Of a stretch of 64,000 nt of DNA, positions 22,790-34,674 are shown one piece after another. The number at the start of each line of letters is the position of its first letter. The stretch's first letter is position 1. The position numbers were made by a program, and so were the translations under genes. The stretch spans positions 64,884,860 through 64,948,859 of the forward strand of contig CM075760.1 of assembly GCA_037974335.1 (NCBI GenBank), read 5' to 3'. The notes under the pieces are model-generated. The model was given only the letters and a program-made list of their open reading frames with translations, was not told the origin of the DNA and searched no databases. Source of the DNA: Prionace glauca. Its lineage: Eukaryota; Chordata; Chondrichthyes; Carcharhiniformes; Carcharhinidae.

Positions 22790-24789
22790 CCATTCCACAT
22801 ATGGTGAATGATCTGCTGAGTGTCTCTGGCATTTTTTTCAGACCCCATGCATCTGCAATATATTCTTTTATGAACAACAGTTATTTGATCAGATTAGTAA
22901 AAGGATTGTCAATGAAGAGAAAGCTTTGTGGATTGATTTAGACGAGGAAACTGAGATAAGTAAATTTCGGAGGGAATACCAGAGGTTAGGGCCTAAGCAG
23001 TTGAACACATTCCAAATTAAAAAAAAAGACAATCATTTAAAATATAACAATACAAACTGCAGGAAGTCAAACGTGACATAACTGTCAAAACTTGTTCTAT
23101 GGCAATTTATTTTCTTTTTTTCTGGGAAACAGATAAGCAATTAATGATTGGATAGATATTCAGCCTGTTGGATCCATCTGAGATATTGTAAGTCCATAAT
23201 TCAGTCTCACCCTGTCACCGTATCAGTGAATGTTTTTAATAAAATGAGACAGACGAAACATTTTTCGCTAAAATCTGTGGTAAATTGACGCAATGCAACA
23301 CAATATTCAACTATTAAAATTTGTCTCAACAGGGATTGTCTGACGGTGTTACAACGAATGCTGCACCATGCTTCACACACTGACCTGTCCCCCAATGACA
23401 TTTAATCACTTAGAAATTGGTTAGAACGTTCACGCTAAATACAATAACAGAGCAATTCGGCGTTTCTCACAGTTACTTATAGAAATTAGCAAAAAATAAA
23501 CCTATATTTCCAAACAAGAATGACTGGTATCGGACAGACACATCCACATATATCGTGATTGATAATATCTTGACAGAAACATATTCATTGTTCGAAATTG
23601 AATTAACAGAGAGAGGTTCTTCCGTCATGTAAAGAGACAATCCTTGTGTAATATAAAAATACATTGGATCTCATTTAGCATAATCAGTGGTGGAAATTAG
23701 TACTAATTGAGAGGACCTAATGTCACGTAAATAGAGGGATGGTCCAGTGTAGATTAACGAGAGATACGAGCGAATGTAATATAAAGAGGTTACGATCTAC
23801 CGACGTACAATTAAAGGTTGGATGTGGTACAAAATAAGTAGAAGTATGGACTGGTGTGATGTAATCAGAGAGATGGTTCCTTTAATTCATAACTACTAAA
23901 GCTGTGCCTTCTGTATACTGGCCCTTTTGCCAGTGGGTAACAGTTTCTTCCTAATGCGTAAAACATTCCCATTTATAGCTTTGAATTTTGTACTAAATCT
24001 CCCATAGACTGCTCAGTTCGAAGAGAAACAAACTCAGCATTCAGCTGTTCTGATGGTGGAACTCATGCATCGTTAACGCCAAACTCTCAGACCTTCTGCC
24101 TCGCGTGTTTCCAAATGTTATTTTAAGATTTGATGGAAGTTTTACGTAGATTGCCATTAATGATTGCCATCGAGACAGATAAAATTCAAGACTAGGAAAA
24201 AACTTGCCTCTGACAATCAAATACATCCGTGTAACATTGGACACTGACCTCACATTTAGACACAGTGAACTAAATGGCATAATGTTAAAACACAAAATGT
24301 GATCAGTTAACAGACTTATCTCACAGGAGTCAAAATCATTTTTGAAACAGATGGTAATATGTTCAATTCCCACAACAGATCCCTGAACTCATGATCCAAC
24401 CTGTGACCCAGTTATGAATGTTCAATTATTTCATTATTAGATGCGATGATACCTAATTGTAGCAATATTGTATTAAACTGGTAATACAGAATTTTGAAAT
24501 AATGCTCTGGGGACAGGAGTTTAAATTCCAACCTGACAGCTGGGGAATTTCAATTCAATTAATTTGCTTCAACTGAAACATTCTTCTGTAATTAATAACA
24601 ATCATATTTCACCAAAGCTCATTTTCTTCTCTAGTAGTTTTAAAGAGAGGACATTTTATTCCTTACTTATAAAGTATAGACAATTGTATAATTGTAAGAA
24701 GCAACAGGCCTGAGGATTGTGAATCAAACGAATGAAGACAAAATGATTGAGGGGGGAAATAGATTATGAGAATAAAACTGCAGGGAACA
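22790..24789. other. Mostly unassigned AT-rich sequence
   Basis: No gene or exon recognised. Around 23,740-23,880 there is a weakly periodic stretch (ggtccagtgtagatt, ggactggtgtgatg) that may be a degenerate tandem repeat. At 24,490-24,600 a segment with gctctggggacaggagttt fits the interspersed repeat family. Confidence 0.45.
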
Positions 24790-25050
24790 TTGGAGCTGTT
24801 GATGGAACTGTAGCATAGTAGTGAGCATTCCTGTTTCACAGCTGCCCGGATTCGATTGTCCTCTTGGGAGACTGCCTGGGTGGTCCTGCACGTTCTCCCT
24901 GTGTCTACGTGGGTTTCCTGTGAGTGCTCCAATTTCCATGCACATTCTGTTTTGGTCAGAAGAATTCACCCGGTTAGGCGCCACACTGCGGTGACTTGGG
25001 GATTTCACGGTAACTTCATTGCAATGCTAATGTAAGCCTCATCAGTGATT
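24790..25050 (+). mobile_element. SINE, sense, near full length
   Basis: tRNA-like head (actgtagcatagtagtgagc), B-box-like ggattcgattgtcc, body ctccctgtgtctacgtggg, and an end ttcattgcaatgctaatgta unlike the tail seen at 1-174. It therefore represents a second tail type, shared with 7095-7440 and 25,905-26,165. Confidence 0.8.
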
Positions 25051-25129
25051 TTTTTAATAAACTAATTCCAAAAACGTCTATCAATATCTGAATGGACAAA
25101 GATTAATAACACAAATATTCGAAACTTGC

Positions 25130-25904
25130 ATTCAGAATCCAGATAAATTATAGTGGGGAAGGAAGAAATGTTGGTGGAATAGACAACAAAGTTTGCCTTC
25201 ATCTTCGCAAAAGAGGACACAAGTATCCTTCAAAAAATGTTATGGAACCAAGGGAATAGTTGGAAGACGGCATTGAACAATACTAGTATTCGTCGAAAAA
25301 TCATGTTGGGGAAATTGATACGGTTAAAAGCTGAGAAATCACCGGGGCCTGATAATCTACATCCCAAAATATGAAGGGAAATGGCCCCGGAGAATATTGG
25401 ATGCATTGGTGTTCATCTTCTAAAATTCGGTACACCCTGTAGCAGTTCCTACAGATTGTAACTCCAATGTACACAATGGAAGGGAGAGTGACGATGATGA
25501 ATTACAGCCTGATATTTGTACCAGTGAAGATGTCAGAGACTGTTATCAAAGATATGATAGCAAAATATTTGAAAGGCATCAACGGAGTTGGATGAAGACA
25601 AGATGATCTTAAGAAAGCCATGCTATTCTTAACAAACCTATTTGCGTTTTTTAGTTAATATAAATAATAGAATAGGCAAGGGGAGGGGGTGGACCACCGT
25701 ACGTGGTGTATTTTCACTTTCAGGAGACATTTGGGAAGGTTCCTCATAAAATACTAGAAAACCAAATTAAAGCACGTGGGATGGGGATTAACGTATAGGC
25801 ATTGGTATATAAATTGTTGACAGATAAGAATGTGAGAGTGGAAATAGATGGGGATTTTTCCCGAGTGGTGTTTCAGCTCCAAGTGGGGTACCACAGGGTC
25901 TGAA
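25130..25904 (+). mobile_element. Old CR1-like LINE, 5' portion (RT)
   Basis: Contains gaaatcaccggggcctgata (the SPGP block) and ggaagatgtcagagactgtta-like RT sequence, heavily decayed. It is split from the 3' portion at 26,166-27,064 by an antisense SINE. Confidence 0.7.
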
Positions 25905-26165
25905 TTTATTTTATTTATTTATTCGCCACAAGTACGCTACGATGCAATGAGGTTACAGTGAATATTCCTCAGACATCACACTTCAGCTCACTTTCGGGTC
26001 CACACAACTGAGGCAGAATTTATGCCAATGCACCTAAGCAAAATGACTGTGGGACTGTGGGAAGAAACCTGAACACCTGGAAGAAACCCACTTAGACACG
26101 GAGAGAACGTGCAGACACCGTACAGCAATGACCCAAACTGGGAAATGAACCGAAGTCCCTGGCAC
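25905..26165 (-). mobile_element. SINE inserted in a LINE, antisense
   Basis: Begins tttatttatttattcgccac, contains tacgatgcaatgaggttaca, gactgtgggaagaaacc and an antisense B-box remnant near 26,140. LINE sequence resumes on its right with gggacctggatgagggaatc, so the SINE is the younger insertion. Confidence 0.75.
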
Positions 26166-27064
26166 TGTGCCAATGGGACCTGGATGAGGGAATCAATTGT
26201 AGCATGTCTAAAATGGTTAGCCAGACAAAATTTGACAAATTCGTGAACTGTGAGGAGGGTCGTGGGGGTAGCGCGGGGGTGGGGGGGTGGGGCTGGGGTG
26301 GGAGAGGTGCTGCAGGGAGGGGGGCTTCAATGTGATCTGGACAATTTGAGTGAATGGGTGAACACATGGCAGATGCCTTACAACGGGGATAAATGTACAG
26401 TTATATACTGGTGTGTAAAGCCGAAAGCAACATATATTAGGAAGTGTGATGTAAAAATTGATCTGGGTGTCCTTTTGCACCACTCAATGAAATTTCAGAG
26501 GCAAGTACAACAAGCAATTAGGAAGGCTTTTGTTGCAAGAAGACATGATTTCAGAATTAGGGAAGTCTTACTGCAGTTACTCCGGGCCTAGAAAGAGTGC
26601 AGAAGGGATTTACTAAAATGCTATCGGGACTTGATTTATAAGGAGAGGTTGGATCGACTGGGCCTTTTTTTTTCTCTGGGGTGTAGAAGGCTGAGGGTTA
26701 AACTTATAAACTTCTACTAAATGATGAGTGGCATAGATCAGCAAGATAGTCAATATCTTGTCCCAAAGATAGGGGAGCCTAAAACTAGAGGGAACAGGTT
26801 TAAGGTGAGAGGGGAGAGATACAAAAGTCTCCAGAGGGGCATTTGTTTCCACAGAGAGGGTGGTGAGCGTCGAGAACAAGCTGCCAAAGATTGTAGTAGA
26901 CGTTGTTCAATTTAGCCTTTTAAAAAGCATTTCGCCAGTTACATGAGTAACTTGGGTACAGAAGGATATGGGCCAAGTGCAGGCAATAGGGATTAGTTTT
27001 GGTGTTGAAAAAAAAGGGCATCTTGCCAAGTTAGTCCGAAAGACCTGTTTCCATGCTGTAAACC
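26166..27064 (+). mobile_element. Old CR1-like LINE, 3' portion
   Basis: The frame 26,250-26,591 encodes LSEWVNTWQMPYNGDKCTV and RQVQQAIRKAF, the post-catalytic RT region. Further decayed sequence follows to a tail with ccatgctgtaaacctctatg. Continues 25,130-25,904. Confidence 0.8.
26255..26330 (+). other. G-rich run, quadruplex-capable
   Basis: Within the LINE lies a run with many G tracts: gtgggggt, cgggggtgggggggtgggg, ctggggtggg and gggagggggg. At least four tracts of three or more G fall within about 60 bp on the plus strand. This is a local composition anomaly; any function is inference. Confidence 0.7.
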
Positions 27065-27960
27065 TCTATGACTCTATGACAGAGATGATTGACTTTTAAC
27101 AGCCACAACCATCTTACTCTGTGCTCGGTATGACTGCGGCCAGTGAAATATTTTCCCCCGGATCCCCATTGATTGAAGCTTTGTTCAGGGTCCTTGCTGT
27201 GACAGTCGGTCAAGTGCTGCACTGATGTCGAGGGCAGGCTCTCTCACCTCACCATATTAAATCAGCCAATTCCACTATATTTGGAGTAAGTTTAAATGAT
27301 TTCTGGAAATGAGTGTTCATAGTGGGACCCCAACAGAGCATCACTGACCAAATTATTATTATTACCATTATTATTATTATTATTATTATTACTATTATTA
27401 TTATTACCATTATTATTATTGATTATTCAAGAATCCTTGATACGTTCCATTATGTTGACCGAGTTCCGCTCATTGGGCGGAAGTTGGTGCATTTGAATTT
27501 GTCCTGCCTTTTGCGATCAGGCATGTCTACCAAAATTCCACAATGTTGTGTCAAAGCTGTACTTGAATAGATTGGCTGGGGCACAGCTAGTCCCAGAGCA
27601 AAAATCGTTATTATTGTTGCTGAAGTATTGTCAGGACGAATAATCTTTACATTGTCCAATGCTTTTAACATGGGGTTAGGCCACATGCCATTCATGATCA
27701 TATTGCATGACCGAGCGGGCTCCAGGAGATGAATGACCAACTCCTGTCCCTATCCTGTCCCTATCTTCCGATGTTATCATGTGAAATGAGTTGAACTACT
27801 CGGAGACTGGCATCCGTGATGCACTGGACCTCAGGAGGAGGCCGAGATGAAACATCCTCTTGGCACTTCTGGCTGAAGATATTAGCAATTGTTTCAGTCT
27901 TGTTTCTTTTCCTTCTTGCTGAGCTTCCTCATCTTAAAAATTGGGATTTTATTTGAGACT
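27065..27960 (-). mobile_element. LINE of a second lineage, RT fragment, antisense
   Basis: The minus frame 27,450-27,740 encodes DMPDRKRQDKFKCTNFRPMS, matching the first RT motif of a non-LTR element. The plus strand shows agccacaaccatctta and ctcaggaggaggccgagatg, blocks typical of a shark LINE distinct from the CR1-like copies; the first recurs at about 39,970. An ATT microsatellite expanded inside it. Decayed. Confidence 0.7.
27345..27425 (+). repeat. (ATT)n microsatellite
   Basis: About 80 bp of att/tat repeat with a few acc interruptions, inside the LINE fragment. Confidence 0.97.
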
Positions 27961-27964
27961 TCTG

Positions 27965-28425
27965 CTGTATTTCATTTTAAACTACCATTCAGGGCCGTGT
28001 GCGGGAGAACTGCAATGTTACATCCTGCCAGTAAAAATTCGGATCAGGTAGTCATGTGATGTATATATTGACATGTACCTGTGCAAATTAGTTGAACCAA
28101 GGTGCCATATGGTACATTATATTGTAATCAGAGACACGGCCCATTCCAACGTATGTACATATGGAGGCCAATTCAGAATGAACGGATACAGAGTCCAGTG
28201 TGGTATTTATTGAAGCAGTGCCTGAATCATCTAAAGTAACTGATCAAGATTTCAATTCCATCTGCTGGCAAAACTCTACAATTACAACTAACTGTGACAA
28301 TATCATTATCAGGTATGATCAATGATACTAATGTATCAAGAATTCACACCCATAAATATAATACCACATCCCCTTCTGTGGAAGGTGCCAAAATTTAAGG
28401 TGCAAAGAATTGTATATGTACGCTG
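27965..28425. other. Unassigned sequence
   Basis: AT-rich sequence without recognised gene or repeat between two LINE copies. Confidence 0.4.
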
Positions 28426-28429
28426 TTGA

Positions 28430-29012
28430 ATAATGTAGGTGAGGTCCAATCGGAATCTATCTTGGGGCCTCAATTATTTACAATATTCTTCAGCGACTGG
28501 ATGGCCCTGGAGGGAGTGCAGAGGAGGTTTACTCGGCTGATACCGGAGTTGAGGGGATTGAGCTATGAGGAGAGGCTGAATAAACTAGGCTTGTACTCGT
28601 TAGAGTTTAGAAGAATGAGGGGAGATCTCATTGAGACGTATAAGATGATGAATGGGATGGATAGGATAGAGGTGGAGAGGCTCTTCCCGCTCAAAAAAGA
28701 CAGTAGGACTAGGGGGCACAGCCTCAAGATAAAGGGGGGGCGGTTTAAAACAGAGTTGAGGAGGAACTTCTTCACTCAAAGGGTGGTGAATCTCTGGAAT
28801 TCTCTGCCCGTTGAAGTGGTGGAGGCTGCCTCGCTAAATATTTTTAAGAAACGGGTTGATGGGTTTTTGATAAGAGAAGGGATTAAGGGTTGTGGGGAGA
28901 GGGCGGGAAGGTGGAGCTGAGTCACGACAGATCAGCCATGATCTTATTGAATGGCGGGGCAGGCTCGAAGGGCCAGATGGCCTACTCCTGTTCCTATTTC
29001 TTATGTTCTTAT
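28430..29012 (+). mobile_element. Young CR1-like LINE 3' end with an internal deletion
   Basis: The frame 28,426-28,920 joins a short RT piece ([13 protein letters not shown]) directly to MALEGVQRRFTRLIPELRG, skipping about 150 codons present in the copy at 15,720. The C-terminal part is nearly identical to that copy, indicating recent activity of the subfamily. It ends cttatgttcttatg. Confidence 0.9.
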
Positions 29013-29119
29013 GACTTAAATAGTTACAAAAATAGACAAATATCCAACTGATATTGATTAAGATTTTTTTTAGAAAATACAAAGTTAAATTCAGTTGATG
29101 TCCAATTAGATTTGGAATT

Positions 29120-29805
29120 CCGGTGCAGAGCTTCTTAAAATGCCACGACCTGATGCAGAAAACAGTCAAGAAGGCCAAAGGAATGCTGGTCTTCATATCT
29201 AAAGGGTAGGAGTACAAGGATGCAGATGTTGTGCTGCAATTGTGCAAAATCTTTGTTAGACCCCAATTACAGAACTCTGAGCAGGTATGGGCAACAAACT
29301 TTGGAAGCGTGCTCACTCTGGAAGGAGTTCAATACTGGTTTACAAGAATTTTACCTGATTTTAAGGGATTAGGTTGTGAGGAGATTTTAGACAAATTAAG
29401 ATTTTTTCGCTCGAATTCAGAAGTTTGAAGGGCGCGCTCACAGAAATCAACAAAATATTTACAGGGAAAGATAGATTTGACAAGGATAAAATGTTTCCAC
29501 CAGTTGAAGACTCGAGAATAAAGGACCATATGTTAAAAAAAGGCCAAGCCATGCAGGAGAGTTTATTCAAAGCATTTCTACACACAGAGAGTGGCGAAGT
29601 TTGGAACTCTCTTCCTTAAAACGCCGGTGGATGCCGGTTCAATTGTTAAATTTAAGTCTAAGATAGTTTTTTTTAATTGAGCAAGGGTATCAAGGGATAT
29701 GGGTCATGGGCAGGCACATAGAATTTGGTTACTGATCAGCCAAGATCTTAAAGAATGGCGGGGCGAGTCTGTGGAGTTGAATGGCCCATTCCTGTTCCTA
29801 TATTG
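29120..29805 (+). mobile_element. Old CR1-like LINE 3' fragment
   Basis: Frame pieces show KIFVRPQLQNSEQVW and TLEGVQYWFTRILPDFKG, diverged from the young subfamily. The tail gaatggcccattcctgttcc supports its 3' end. Confidence 0.8.
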
Positions 29806-29809
29806 CCAA

Positions 29810-30130
29810 GATGTGGGTATGCCGGCGTTGGACTGGCGTAAACATAGTAAAAAGTCTGACAACACCAGGTTTTAGTCCAACCTATTTATTTGATAATATC
29901 CTCACAAGCTTTCGAGGGGACTGCCTCTTCGTCAGGTGAATGGAGAGTTCTGGCCTCAGACAGAGCATATAAAGCACAGACAGTTTAGAGACTGTCTGTG
30001 CTTTATATGCTCTGTCTGAGGCCAGAACTCTCCATTCACCTGACGAAGAGGCAGTCCCCTCGAAAGCTTGTGAGGATATTATCAAATAAATAGGTTGGAC
30101 TAAAACCTGATGTTGTCAGACTTTTTTCTA
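29810..30130. mobile_element. Foldback (palindromic) element with 136-bp arms
   Basis: Arms 29,849-29,984 and 29,991-30,126 are reverse complements with one mismatch that I could find, separated by only ttagag. The outer left end adds gatgtgggtatgccggcgtt. There is no coding capacity, so it is probably a non-autonomous DNA element. Near identity of the arms means either recent insertion or arm homogenisation. Relatives lie at 10,712, 45,735 and 49,768. Confidence 0.92.
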
Positions 30131-30329
30131 TATTGCCAAGCTAGCCTCAGAGCAAAATGCCTCAATTCATATTAATGTATTTCTGTTAAACCTGGTTAGA
30201 AGGAAGAATGTTGACCAAGGCTCTGTTGGAAACCATTGCACTCTTAAAGTCCAGCTCGGCAATCATGGCGTTGGGGAACGTTTATTCCTTCATCATTCCA
30301 CCTGAAAGATAGTTGGGGTCATTATCTCT

Positions 30330-30490
30330 GAAGCCTCCCAGGAAGGCAAGGTGGAGTCTTAAGTTGAAGGAAAATGTGTGTATTCATGTGTGTGTGTGTG
30401 TGTGTGTGTCTACGTACAGTGTATATGAAAAGAAGACAATATGTGAGACAGAATGAGAACAAGAGAGAATGTGTGGGTGTGTGTTTGGCT
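30330..30490 (+). repeat. (TG)n microsatellite region
   Basis: A pure tg run at about 30,389-30,410 and a second gtgtgggtgtgtg block near 30,470. Confidence 0.9.
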
Positions 30491-32059
30491 GTGTGCTTTG
30501 TCTGGAAAATGTCAAGTTGTGCACAAATCAATTTCACAGTGTTCCAAATATAACAATCAACTCTCAACAACCTCATCATTTTCACTCATTCCAGCTTCGA
30601 TTTGAAGACCCACCATCGGCAGGATGCGACTCTAGCCGGACAGCAGTATGTGTAACTGGGCAAAGACTTTTGAGATGCCCTGGAATACCACTCTGCTGTG
30701 AACAAGTTAAGCACAAGAAACAAATATTGGCCTTCCCAGAGATTCCCACATCCAATGGAAGAATAAATGAAATAAAACACAAGCATACATGTTTATGTAG
30801 TATAAAATATATCATCTCTCTGAATCAGCTCTCGCAATCTGCCTGTATTTATTTCTATCCAACTATCACAGTGTTTGGTTGTGTTGGAGAGATCATCATT
30901 GTTGCTACCAAGGTGCCGGAGAAGCTGGAAACTTTCTTTTCCTAAGAAATGGGAAACATTGGTATAGATTTACAAATTAAAAGATCAGTAAGTTGCCTGC
31001 AGTACTGTTGCTGGGCAGACTTGTTTATAAATAGGCCCCATTGACAATGCAAGAGATTGAAGTTGGCTTGCAGCCAAGCGCTCAGTACTGAGTAAACAAA
31101 TCTTTGATTTACTGAACAAACACCGTCAGATGTTTCTTGTAAATATTTTCGGGTGTTTGGCAGCAGGTTGGACTGCCGCCAAATACTGCGTCGGAGAGAT
31201 TAACGTGAATCTGTAAGAATAGAATGGAACTCAGTCAGTAATATAATAATTATTTATTTCCCACAAGAAAGGAACGTTTTAATTTGTATTCTTTCTCAGC
31301 AAATATTTTAAATGAACGTACTGTTCATTATGTGATTAAACAATATCAGAAACTAGTAAAATGGCCAGGTGTTATTTCATTTTTATAACTTCCAAATAAA
31401 TGTCCTTTCAACAATTAAAACCACGTTGTGAGCGACTGCATGATATGCATGGAGGAGATTTTGATGATCCCAATCCCTCAGTCCAATGAGATCAGTGTAA
31501 TGGCCCCAAAATGAAAATAATTAAAAGTAGAAGAAAACCATATAACTGCCTTGAACAGCCCGGATTCTTGGAATATTCTCAGTGCTCTGCCCCTCTCTTA
31601 CATTTGATTAGATCCATGTTCTGTTGTGCAGCATAATCTGATTTCAACCATTTATCAATCCCTCTCGTAGCTGCCAATCTGTGGAGAAATGACCTGTTCA
31701 TACCCTGGTTCAGTGGAAGATAAAACATTTATTCTTGTGATATTGTGCAATATGCCGCAAAGTCTTGATGTCCTGTTTTCACACTACCAGTGAATATTAG
31801 ACAGCCAGTAGCTGATAAAATGAGCTGCAATGATCTGGATGCTGACGGAGAACTTTCCTGATCCCTGTGTCCGGTCTGATTCATTAAATTCTCTGTCCAA
31901 AGTTGATTTTAATTTCATGTTTCTCTGTCAACTCAAGGAATCAGAAGTCAACCAGTTTTCTTTCACCGTTAATTTTCACAGGGTTAAATAGCTATTGGGG
32001 AAATATAAGGTGTAACATTGCATCATATGAGGATTTTTTTTTAATGTATTTGTGAGTTG

Positions 32060-32370
32060 TACGGTGACATCTTTGTTAGAACTTCTGCCTGAAAGCGCCA
32101 GGGACACAGTTTGAATTCCAGATTTTGGTCTATGTGGAATCACTACCTATGTGGAGTCTGCACATTCTCCAATTGTCTGCCTATTTACTCACACTGTCAA
32201 ATAATGTGCCGCTTAGGTTGATTGGCGATGATAAATTGACCCATAATGTCAAGGGAATTAGCCGGGAATGTAGTTGTGTGTTCGGGATAGGGCCTGGGTA
32301 GAAATGGTATCGGTGCGGGTCCGATAGGCCAAATGGCCTCCTTCTACTCTGTAGAGATTCTATGAACATG
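32060..32370 (+). mobile_element. SINE, sense, diverged
   Basis: Has the head tacggtgacatctttgttag, the body gtggagtctgcacattctcc and the tail aaatggcctccttctactct followed by gtagagattctatga. It is absent from the matching part of unit B, so it inserted after the duplication or was lost there. Confidence 0.8.
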
Positions 32371-32374
32371 GACA

Positions 32375-32655
32375 CAGCTGGATGACCAGAATTTATTGCC
32401 TACCGTTTGCCAAGGGCAATGGAGAGCCAACCACATTTTCGTGGCTCTGGAACTGCAGATAGGCCAAACCAGTTAAGGACGACATATTCCCTTCTCTAAC
32501 ATACATTAGTGAAGCAATTAGGTTTTTTTTCACACAATCGACAATGACATCATGTTCATAAGTAGATTCTTATTTCCAGATGTTTTTACTAAATTTAAAT
32601 TCTACCCATCTGTTGTTCTGGGATTCGAAGCCTGGCCCTGAATGTGTTAGTTCAG
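32375..32655 (+). repeat. Interspersed repeat of unnamed family
   Basis: Contains tttattgcctaccgtttgcc, ccaaccacattttcgtggct and ctgttgttctgggattcgaa, matching the family at 2405, 12,095 and 52,140. It sits directly after the SINE. Confidence 0.65.
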
Positions 32656-33119
32656 TTATTGGATGAATTATCAGTGAAAATAACAGTTGGCCATTGCTTC
32701 TCTTGTTTGTATATCCGGTCTCAAATTACAGTGATAGCTATCCACACCTGAAATACAGTCATCCCAGCATTTAGTTACATAAATCGATAATAATTCCTCA
32801 AATGAATTATATTTTTGCTGCAATGTGCTAGAAACTCAAAATTATTGCGGATCAGAGTGACGTATTCACCCTGATAAGGTAATGTCATCTTCTTTATGTT
32901 TATTCCATTGTGAAGGGGTGCAGAAATGAAGGGACTTAATTTACAATCAAATTATTTTTTTTCTCTCTAATACAGATGCTCAAATGCAATTTCACCTCTT
33001 GGACTAGCAGAGACGTTACAATGGATTTCACTGTCACTGCCTCAGTATTAGTCTGTCTCTTGAATGTTCCGGTGCCAGCAATCAATTAACTGGGAATAAT
33101 TCTCAGTACTTTTGATATA

Positions 33120-33450
33120 TTTTATTTGATTTCATTTGATTTATTATTCTCATATATATTAGTACACAGTGAAAATTATTCATTCTTGCACACTATACAG
33201 ACGGAGCATACCGTACATAGGGAAAGACGGGGGAGAGTAAAGAATGTTATATTGCAGTCATAGCTAGGGCCGAGAAAAACTATCAATTGAATGCGATGTC
33301 GGTCCATTCAGTATTCTGATTGCAACAGTAAATAAGTTGTTTTTGAATCAGCTTGTATGTGTTCGCAGATTTTGTATCTGCCCCCGATGGCAAAAGATGA
33401 TTCAGTATGTCCAGGGTGCGTGACGTTTTGTTTTCATAGTTTTTTCTTCA
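33120..33450 (+). repeat. Interspersed repeat within unit A leader intron
   Basis: Blocks such as attagtacacagtgaaaatt, cactatacagacggagcata and agtcatagctagggccgaga resemble a repeat I know from shark sequence. It has no counterpart at 44,280-44,380 in unit B, so it is an insertion into the pseudogene's leader intron. Confidence 0.55.
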
Positions 33451-33458
33451 TGTTTTAG

Positions 33459-33955
33459 AAAGTGTTGAATCGGAGGTTGTGTTGACTCAGCCTGAGGCAC
33501 AACCCTGGCGTCCCTCACGCTCTCTGAGACTGAGCTGTAAAGACAAAGCGTTCAATATTGGCAGCAACAGGTTGGTCTGGGTCTGACCAGTCCCTGGCCA
33601 GTGTTCACAGTGTCTTCTTCAGTATGATAGTCTTGGAAGAACCTACAATTCCTCCGCCCCAGGGATTCAGAATCAATTTACTCCGCCCAAAGACACTTCA
33701 AACAACGTACAGAGAAATGCGGGAAAATCTCAGCAAGTCTGGAAGCATCTGAAAGGAGAGAGAAGCTTTGTCAAAAGGTCATCTGGACTCGAACCGTCAG
33801 TTCTTTTCTCTCCTCAGAAATATTGCCAGGCCTGCTGAGAGTTTCCAGTATTTTGTCTTTTGATTTCAATGTGCTGTAATTTGCTTTTATACTTCAAACG
33901 GCATCTTCTCTTTGGAAATAACTGGAAATGGAAGATTCCTATATTTATCCTGTCT
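33459..33955 (+). pseudogene. VH pseudogene split by an insertion
   Basis: After a tttcttcatgttttag acceptor-like end, the sequence encodes SEVVLTQPEAQPWRPSRSL, then RLSCKDKAFNIGSNRLVWV, clearly VH framework 1 through framework 2. An in-frame TGA follows at the start of FR2, framework 2 is degraded, and a repeat (33,704-33,890) splits FR3. FR3 resumes at 33,900 (ggcatcttctctttggaaat), in parallel with FALEM in the intact gene, and fades near 33,955. No J and no usable recombination signal were seen. It is paralogous to the V exon at 44,383 and is a remnant of a duplicated cluster. Confidence 0.85.
33704..33890 (+). repeat. Short interspersed repeat with 9-bp target duplication
   Basis: It is flanked by acttcaaac at 33,695-33,703 and 33,891-33,899, a clean target-site duplication inside VH FR3. 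Internal blocks gaaaatctcagcaagtctgg and aagcatctgaaaggagagag recur in diverged form at 34,170 and 40,280. Confidence 0.8.
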
Positions 33956-34164
33956 GTACTACATAGACTCCAGTTCCATTGTGATGAAAATGACTCTTAG
34001 CCACGACTGAAATTGCCGGGTAGGCCAGTCATTTGGATCAAAGCTGCTATAGAAAATCAAATAATAAAATCATCCAGAGGGCAGGTTTCAACAAGGTGGT
34101 TCACAATCTCCTTCTCAGCAGGGACAACTAAATGTTGGCTTTGTCAGTGATGCTCACATCCAGT

Positions 34165-34300
34165 GGAACAATAACAACAGGGTAAAGTGCTGCAGATTCT
34201 GGAAATCTAAAACGACAACAACACAAATGTTACTCAACAGGACAAGGTGTATCATCAGAGAGAGAACTAGATTCATATTAATGATCGATGCCAGGATGCA
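34165..34300 (+). repeat. Interspersed repeat, same type as at 33,704
   Basis: Shows gtgctgcagattctggaaat, then tgttactcaacaggac and catcagagagagaac, similar in order to the insertion in the V pseudogene and to 40,280-40,400. Confidence 0.55.
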
Positions 34301-34674
34301 AAATCTCATTGATATAATTCTAAAGAACAAAACTGTTCTTTCCAATTCTACATTAATACTGATTCTTTAAACAAAATCGCACATTTACTGTCAAGTTATC
34401 ACTTCTCTGTTTGTGGTAGTTTACTGTACGCAAATTACCTGCTGTATTTGCAACATGACAGCAGTGGCTAAATTCAGAAAAAGGACATCAGTGAGTTTTA
34501 AGAACAAACAAGGAGCAAAGAACAATACAGCACAGGAAACAGGCCCTTTGGCCTTCCACGCCTGCGCCACTCAAACTTTAGGACGATATGAGGTCGGGTA
34601 AAGTGTTCTGTAAATGCAGGTTCCGCCACAATGAACGTTGCAATTCTTTGGAAGCGTTGAGATTAATGTGAACA

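Larger units (their letters stand above)
30690..33955 (+). repeat. Diverged direct copy of the V-gene block (unit A)
   Basis: This block aligns in the same order with 42,260-44,700. Shared segments include gttggcttg-agccaagcg (31,055 and 42,600), gataaaacatttattcttgt (31,719 and 43,270), a tttctctgtcaactca stretch and the V exon. The offset is about 10.9-11.5 kb. Unit A has taken insertions of a SINE (32,060), two interspersed repeats (32,370, 33,120) and another in the V exon. It suggests an old tandem duplication of a heavy-chain cluster. Confidence 0.82.

Noticed and set aside
30469-30945. 158-codon plus-strand frame
   Set aside because: It starts in a TG microsatellite, has no domain, and overlaps non-coding sequence shared between the two V blocks.
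33021-33080. Signal-peptide-like frame (MDFTVTASVLVCLL) as leader of the V pseudogene
   Set aside because: It aligns with the leader intron of the intact copy (near 44,285), not with its leader exon.
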